From: Rhabdophis nuchalis
Taxonomy: Eukaryota; Chordata; Lepidosauria; Squamata; Natricidae
Length of the DNA stretch: 64,000 nt
Direction: 5' to 3'
Assembly: GCA_039707465.1 (NCBI GenBank)
Contig: CM077643.1
Span: 246,803,919 to 246,867,918 of the forward strand
Shown: one piece after another, positions 59,296-64,000 of the stretch
Layout of the letters: each line of letters opens with the position of its first letter
Position numbering within the stretch: position 1 is the first letter of the stretch
Notes under the pieces: model-generated
What the model saw: the letters and a program-made list of their open reading frames with translations, nothing else
Database searches by the model: none
What the model was told of the DNA's origin: nothing
Program-made: the position numbers and the translations under genes

Positions 59296-59684
59296 CAGGT
59301 AGTCGTCAACTTACAATTCATTTAATGACCATCTGAAGTTACACAGGCACTGAAAAAAGGAATTTATTACCATTTTCCACACAACAATTTTAGCATCCGC
59401 CTGGTCCTGTGATCGAAATTCAGACACTTGGCAACTGATTCATATTTATGATAGCTACAGTGTCCAGAATCATGTAAATCTCCTTTTGAAACCTTCTGGC
59501 AAACAAAGTCAATGGGGAAGTTAGATTCACTTAAAGACTGTGTTGCTAACTTAACAGCTGCAGTGATTTGCTTAGCAACTGCGGCAAGAAAAGTCATCAA
59601 ATGGAGCAAAACTCACTTAACAAATGTCTCAATTAACAACATAAATTTTGGGCTCGATTGTGGTTGTAAGTTGAGGACTACCTG
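59296..59684 (+). mobile_element. MITE, TA-flanked, best copy of its family
   Basis: CAGGTAGTCGTCAACTTAC to GTAAGTTGAGGACTACCTG, inverted ends of about 19 bp between TA dinucleotides (59294-59295 and 59685-59686). A Tc1/mariner-type origin is inferred from TA. Confidence 0.85.
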
Positions 59685-59841
59685 TAGGGATCTCTAACAC
59701 CTCTTTTAAATCATATTTCTAAAAACCTAAGCCATTATAAAATTGTGTTTCCAAGTTGAAAGGAATTCAGAAGGATTTTCTGGTTGAAAACTACTAAGAT
59801 GCTAAGCAAGAACAGAGAACGCTACTTTCCTGTCAAACTCT

Positions 59842-60190
59842 TAGGGGTGTTAAACTCAAGGCATGGGGGCCAAATCCGGACCACGTGGTGCTTAGATCTG
59901 GCCCGCAGGGCTGCCCTAGAAAAAGCGAAAGCCCGGCCCGTGGTGCCTCTGCCAGCAAAAACAGTTTGGGAGGGCCACTAACAGCCTCCTAAGCTCCGTT
60001 TTCACTGGCAGAGGGTTGCAGGAGGCTATCACAGCCAAAATGGAGCTTGGGAGCCCATTTTCACTGAGCAGAGAGCTCAGGCCACTATAGACACCCAACA
60101 TGTGATGTCGAGCTGGCCACGCCCACCGTGGCCCCAAGGACAAACACGACCCTGATGCAGCCCTCAATGAAATCCAGTTTGACACCCCTG
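59842..60190 (+). mobile_element. hAT MITE
   Basis: Ends TAGGGGTGTTAAACTC and GTTTGACACCCCTG are inverted. The interior is GC-rich (ctggcccgcagggc, cacgcccaccgtggcccc). No clear 8-bp duplication. Confidence 0.75.
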
Positions 60191-60552
60191 GAATAGATAG
60201 TCCTCCAAGAGGACTAAATTACCTCCTCCATTATGAGCCCTAATGGTTGCCTATAAATAATCACATTGTGGCAGATTATCTTTCTACAAAGACATCCACT
60301 ATATGTGCAAACTCATATAGATTTGATGCAACCTGTGCTGCATTATGTGTAGAATATATTAACATCCTTCCAGTGTGCATTATGGCAGTTTATGGAGGGA
60401 AATTAGGTGCATGATTCTTTTGCTCCTAGCCTTAAAGGAAGCCCAAACTATTGTTCCTGCTATAGATTAAAGCAAAGGATAAGATAATTTTATACAGTTG
60501 TTTTAAATGCCATTTGAAACTGACCTTGTGAGTACTCAATGTTCAATTTTCT
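60191..60552 (-). other. 3' flank of the Tudor gene
   Basis: Presumably the beginning of its 3'UTR. I see no strong AATAAA just after the stop, so the polyadenylation site is not placed. Confidence 0.4.
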
Positions 60553-63500
60553 TCATGAATCTGGATCTGAGCATTCTTGGGAATCCAAAACCAACTTGTC
60601 AGAAGCCTTTGATATGGTTGTAGAATACGTTTGGTTGAGTTGTTCTCTGTCACATTGATTAAATAATATCTCATTGCGGTTGTGCAGACTTCTATCATTA
60701 CTTTTACTTTTATTGAAGAAAGTCATCCAAGAGTCTTTTTTTTTACCGTGTGATTTTTTGAAGCTCTTCACCACTAAATTTTTTAAATCAACACATTTCA
60801 ATTGCACATTTGAATTCTGTGGACCTTTCTTGTCTCTATTTATGGCAATCTGTGGTTCAGAGATCTTCTGAATGGAGAGTAGATCATGAATAACACGTGA
60901 ATTTGGTAGCTGAAGGTCATCACAGCTAGCTGATCCAAAATATGCAGTTTTAGAATACAAAGCACAACCAGAAGCAACCAATACATCTGCCGCATTGTTT
61001 TGCTCAAAAAAAACATCTACTTCTAGCTTCAGTCCACAATGACGCTGTTTGAATTGGAATATGAGCCCTTGTCTACCAAGAAATTCTTGAATTATAAGTT
61101 TGGCCTCATCATTCCAATGTTTCCCATCAGCAGGTATCACTCCAAACAATGAGCAAGGATAGGTTAATCGTGGTAAACTAGCTATCTTTTCTGGGATAAT
61201 CTTCAACTTAGAGACATCCGAGATGGGAAGGGGAGCTGATAACCCCTCATCATCAATAAAAGTAAGCATTAATGCACTAGAATCTTTGAGCACTTCAGAA
61301 ACTTCAACTCTGTTCCAGCTTTCATTAGGTCCATTTTTTATTAAGCAGCTGGCACCAGGAATCATACATTCTTGTGGCATAGTTGGGAGGTTTTCTGGAA
61401 GATTAGAGAGCATTTTGAACAAGGCTATCAGAGTTTTAAATGAATCTCCTAACTGAATACAGAAGTTTGAAGGATCAGTGACTGATGTGACAAATCCAGG
61501 ATAGAGACTATTCTTCTGAAATTGTGCCCATGAAATTGAATTTGACCTGACTGAGATATCAAGTGATTTGCTGACATTCACTATCTGTAATAACTTATGT
61601 CCCCCTAATTTTGTTTGGTTAGACATTTGATTCCAATATTCCAAAAATAAAATTCCATCTATAAAAAGATCTACTTCCCAAATAAGCTCAGATTCTAAGT
61701 ATTTAAAAAATTTAATCTTTATCTCACAATATTTTACCTTCTCCATCATTCCCTCAAAAGACAAATCACTTAGATTTCCAATCCAAATCCATTTACAAAG
61801 CACTGCATTCCTGGGAATACACCTTATTTTTTCACTCAGCACATGTGTATCATGGAGTGACACTATTTCGTACTTTCCTAAATCCACAAAAAGGACCAGC
61901 ATACATTCCTCCTTCACATATTTTTTAATAACTTCAGATCGATACCATCCCAAGGGTTTGTTTGATCTTACCAAACATTCTAATCCTTCTCTAATTTCTT
62001 CCATAGCAATAAAGCACTTTTTCTCTACCTCTTGAGCAACTAGCACATTTAAATTGAGCATTGTTTGTGCATCCTTAGTTAATTTCACATAGAACTGCCC
62101 ACTACTTGAAATATGACCAACTTCAGCTATTTCTATCTGTCCAGGCTTTATATTTTGGTAGCCAATCTTAGTAGATTTGATTTTAATGTTTTCACATAGA
62201 CTTTCTGATTTTTTACCTGGATTATTACTAACAGTCTCTGAAGCTATTATTGGGAGCTGTTTCATGTTCTGGTCATAGTTTAGTGAAAGTATGTTCTCTA
62301 AATATAAAAGAGTTTCTCTCTCTATTAGTTTATCAGAGATAGATATTCCATGACACATTATGTCAACCTCCCACTGTTGGTCATACTGTTGTAGAAACTT
62401 AATCATGACTGGCTGATTATTTACCTCACTAATAAAGTAAGTATCCATATCAGTACTCCAGTTTTTATTTGAAAACAAGCACTTTGCTTTACTAAGGAAG
62501 CAATGTATGCTGAGTCTTGGTAAGTTGAGTAAACACTTTTCAATTTTGTAGATGTTTTTTGAATTCACAGTTGCTATGTTACCATAATCAATAAACTCTA
62601 CTTCAAAAAACTTATTGGCTAGGACTTTTCTAATTAAAGCTCTATATATGCAACAATCACCTTCATATTTTGCTAAAACAACATCATCTTTCTCAAGTTC
62701 AGCTTCTATTTCTGATTCTTTAACCAGAGTTTCTCTATTCAGTTCCCCAGCAAGTTGCACAATTTTATTTTCATCCTCTGAACGGTGAACATAGAAACTT
62801 GAAAGATTAGCTACATAAGACATATAACCCCAGACTTTAGAATTTAGAAGAATATCAAGTTGGGGAAGATCGGTGTACTTTTGCTTAGTCTTGTTGCTCC
62901 TTTCTTGTCCCGAAGTGTTTAATTTTAGCATATATAATCCAGTCCTTTTATTTTTAATTTTCTTTGACTGTTTATTAAGTTGATCAATGGTATCAGCATT
63001 GGGTTCTTTGCGAGTACTTTCATATCTGTATCTCAAAACTTTTTTCAACATGAAATCTGAAAAATCCAAAGTCAATGGAAACTTTGCAGGTCTACTATCC
63101 TGTTTCTGTTGATCAATTATTATTTTCTTCCTACATTTAGCAGGTAACTTATCATTGCCTGCTTTTGTTTGCTGCCCAATTTCTTTACTTTTAACTTTTT
63201 CTCTCTCTATATCTAACTCTATATTATAAGGCCTATGTTTATTCTCCACACATTTTTTAAAAGCTTTATTTTTATCCTTTTGGTTCAGATCCCTTTTTTT
63301 TTGCTTTAGTAAATCTTTAATCTTTCCATTTATTTGCAGTTTTCCATCATACAACTCCATACCGAACTGCCCATCAGATTCTTTAGATACTACTACAGCC
63401 TTCAACTCTTTTGCCAAATATTTTTTTTCAAACCATGCTTTTATTTCAGATGGAATTTCAACATCCTCTAGACCTGATAAATAACATTTAATAGCTTGCA

Positions 63501-64000
63501 TGGGTGTGAACATTAATTCTGAAGCACTGTTTGGAATAGGAACCAATTCCTCTTTGGCTACTAATTGTTTATTTCCAAAGTCCACAAAATATACTGGGTA
63601 GAAATCCGATGATTCCATAGGAGATACTAAAGCTCTATAGAAGACTCCATCCTCAAAATATTTTGCTATGAATAAACTGTGAGTATTCATTTGGATTGCA
63701 TGGTTTGTTTTGGGGCTAATTTCTGAAATCTTTTTATGTATCTTGTCCAGCTCATTTGCATTTCTACTTAACTGGCAGTAGAATTTTGTAGGGCTATATA
63801 TATAGGATAGACATACTTTCTCTTCATTTCCAACTTCCATATTAAAAGATGAATAATAAAAGCTACATAGAGAAAATGAAGTTACAAGAGATTGCGCATA
63901 TTCAAAGGAGTAAATTTGTGCATGGCCACTTTCAAAGAGAAATTGCCTTAAACTAGTAAATGGACTCTTCAAATCAACAATGTAATATAAGTAGTTGGGA
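60553..64000 (-). CDS. TDRD15: Tudor domain-containing protein 15, partial (C-terminal part)
   Basis: The minus-strand frame is open from the window edge to TGA at 60553-60555; at least 1148 codons with no intron. It continues past the edge (PNYLYYIVD precedes), so the start is not seen. Tudor proteins of this group act in germ-cell granules and bind methylated PIWI proteins in the piRNA pathway. Four extended Tudor units are visible, numbered from 63972: unit 1 with FYCQL 64-68 and YFVDFGN 128-134; a Lys-rich linker 215-360; unit 2 with FYVH 393-396 and FIDYGN 460-465; unit 3 with FYVKL 627-631 and FVDLGK 695-700; unit 4 with FCIQL 837-841 and FIDDEG 905-910. A basic, unstructured tail follows. 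TDRD6 shares this layout but differs in its tail and extra exons, so TDRD15 is favoured. Confidence 0.75.
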   Translation of the reverse strand, partial: PNYLYYIVDLKSPFTSLRQFLFESGHAQIYSFEYAQSLVTSFSLCSFYYSSFNMEVGNEEKVCLSYIYSPTKFYCQLSRNANELDKIHKKISEISPKTNHAIQMNTHSLFIAKYFEDGVFYRALVSPMESSDFYPVYFVDFGNKQLVAKEELVPIPNSASELMFTPMQAIKCYLSGLEDVEIPSEIKAWFEKKYLAKELKAVVVSKESDGQFGMELYDGKLQINGKIKDLLKQKKRDLNQKDKNKAFKKCVENKHRPYNIELDIEREKVKSKEIGQQTKAGNDKLPAKCRKKIIIDQQKQDSRPAKFPLTLDFSDFMLKKVLRYRYESTRKEPNADTIDQLNKQSKKIKNKRTGLYMLKLNTSGQERSNKTKQKYTDLPQLDILLNSKVWGYMSYVANLSSFYVHRSEDENKIVQLAGELNRETLVKESEIEAELEKDDVVLAKYEGDCCIYRALIRKVLANKFFEVEFIDYGNIATVNSKNIYKIEKCLLNLPRLSIHCFLSKAKCLFSNKNWSTDMDTYFISEVNNQPVMIKFLQQYDQQWEVDIMCHGISISDKLIERETLLYLENILSLNYDQNMKQLPIIASETVSNNPGKKSESLCENIKIKSTKIGYQNIKPGQIEIAEVGHISSSGQFYVKLTKDAQTMLNLNVLVAQEVEKKCFIAMEEIREGLECLVRSNKPLGWYRSEVIKKYVKEECMLVLFVDLGKYEIVSLHDTHVLSEKIRCIPRNAVLCKWIWIGNLSDLSFEGMMEKVKYCEIKIKFFKYLESELIWEVDLFIDGILFLEYWNQMSNQTKLGGHKLLQIVNVSKSLDISVRSNSISWAQFQKNSLYPGFVTSVTDPSNFCIQLGDSFKTLIALFKMLSNLPENLPTMPQECMIPGASCLIKNGPNESWNRVEVSEVLKDSSALMLTFIDDEGLSAPLPISDVSKLKIIPEKIASLPRLTYPCSLFGVIPADGKHWNDEAKLIIQEFLGRQGLIFQFKQRHCGLKLEVDVFFEQNNAADVLVASGCALYSKTAYFGSASCDDLQLPNSRVIHDLLSIQKISEPQIAINRDKKGPQNSNVQLKCVDLKNLVVKSFKKSHGKKKDSWMTFFNKSKSNDRSLHNRNEILFNQCDREQLNQTYSTTISKASDKLVLDSQECSDPDS

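Overview
The window looks like squamate reptile nuclear DNA, more likely snake than lizard. The evidence is the repeat content: tRNA-derived Sauria SINEs that end in the Bov-B type tail, CR1 fragments with short penta/decanucleotide tails, L2-like LINEs, an RTE-clade LINE remnant, L1 pieces, many hAT and TA-flanked MITEs, and abundant (ATCT)n, (AAT)n and (GGGA)n microsatellites. It is not prokaryotic and has no operons. Almost every short reading frame is a by-product of repeats or chance.

Only one clear host gene is present. At the right edge (60553-64000, minus strand) lies the 3' part of a large, intronless coding exon for a multi-Tudor germline protein, best matched to TDRD15 (a TDRD6 paralogue). 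Its 5' end is outside the window. The 60 kb downstream of its stop codon is gene-poor, which fits the gene desert I recall beside TDRD15 in other amniotes. One further possible host exon (31897-32058, minus) has both splice sites and an in-frame 162-nt length; I do not recognise its product.

Layout: 1-2230, a minus-strand L2 copy with endonuclease and the start of the RT. 2.2-8.3 kb, MITEs, microsatellites and a SINE split by a hAT MITE. 8.3-9.2 kb, a CR1 fragment with a hairpin at its 5' junction. 12.2-13.6 kb, a TA-flanked MITE and a terminal-inverted-repeat element holding three 142-bp tandem units. 17.6-18.3 kb, an L2 tail and a composite repeat. 19.8-24.2 kb, SINEs, a CR1 and an L2 tail with a long (AAT)n. 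24.6-25.4 kb, a SINE split by a solo-LTR-like block. 25.5-28.2 kb, a young L2 copy with an open RT frame and a GC-rich tandem-repeat leader but no endonuclease. 28.3-29.2 kb, a minisatellite-bearing transposon end and an RTE fragment. 31.6-33.9 kb, hAT MITEs, the candidate exon and a Sauria SINE. 36-38 kb, an L1 ORF2 remnant, a foldback MITE and a CR1 interrupted by an L2 tail. 46-47.9 kb, a large element full of minisatellite. 48.1-50.2 kb, a complete insertion with matching target-site duplications that contains L1 5'UTR, ORF1 and 3'UTR but no ORF2, a half-L1 (HAL1-like) retrotransposon. 52-54.6 kb, a perfect long hairpin, a hAT MITE with perfect duplications and an LTR-like block split by an L2 tail. 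55-60.2 kb, more MITEs and a CR1.

The most notable items are the HAL1-like element, the endonuclease-less L2 with a monomer-type leader, the candidate exon, and the small-loop hairpins at two LINE 5' junctions. All family names are from recognition by eye; no database search was run.
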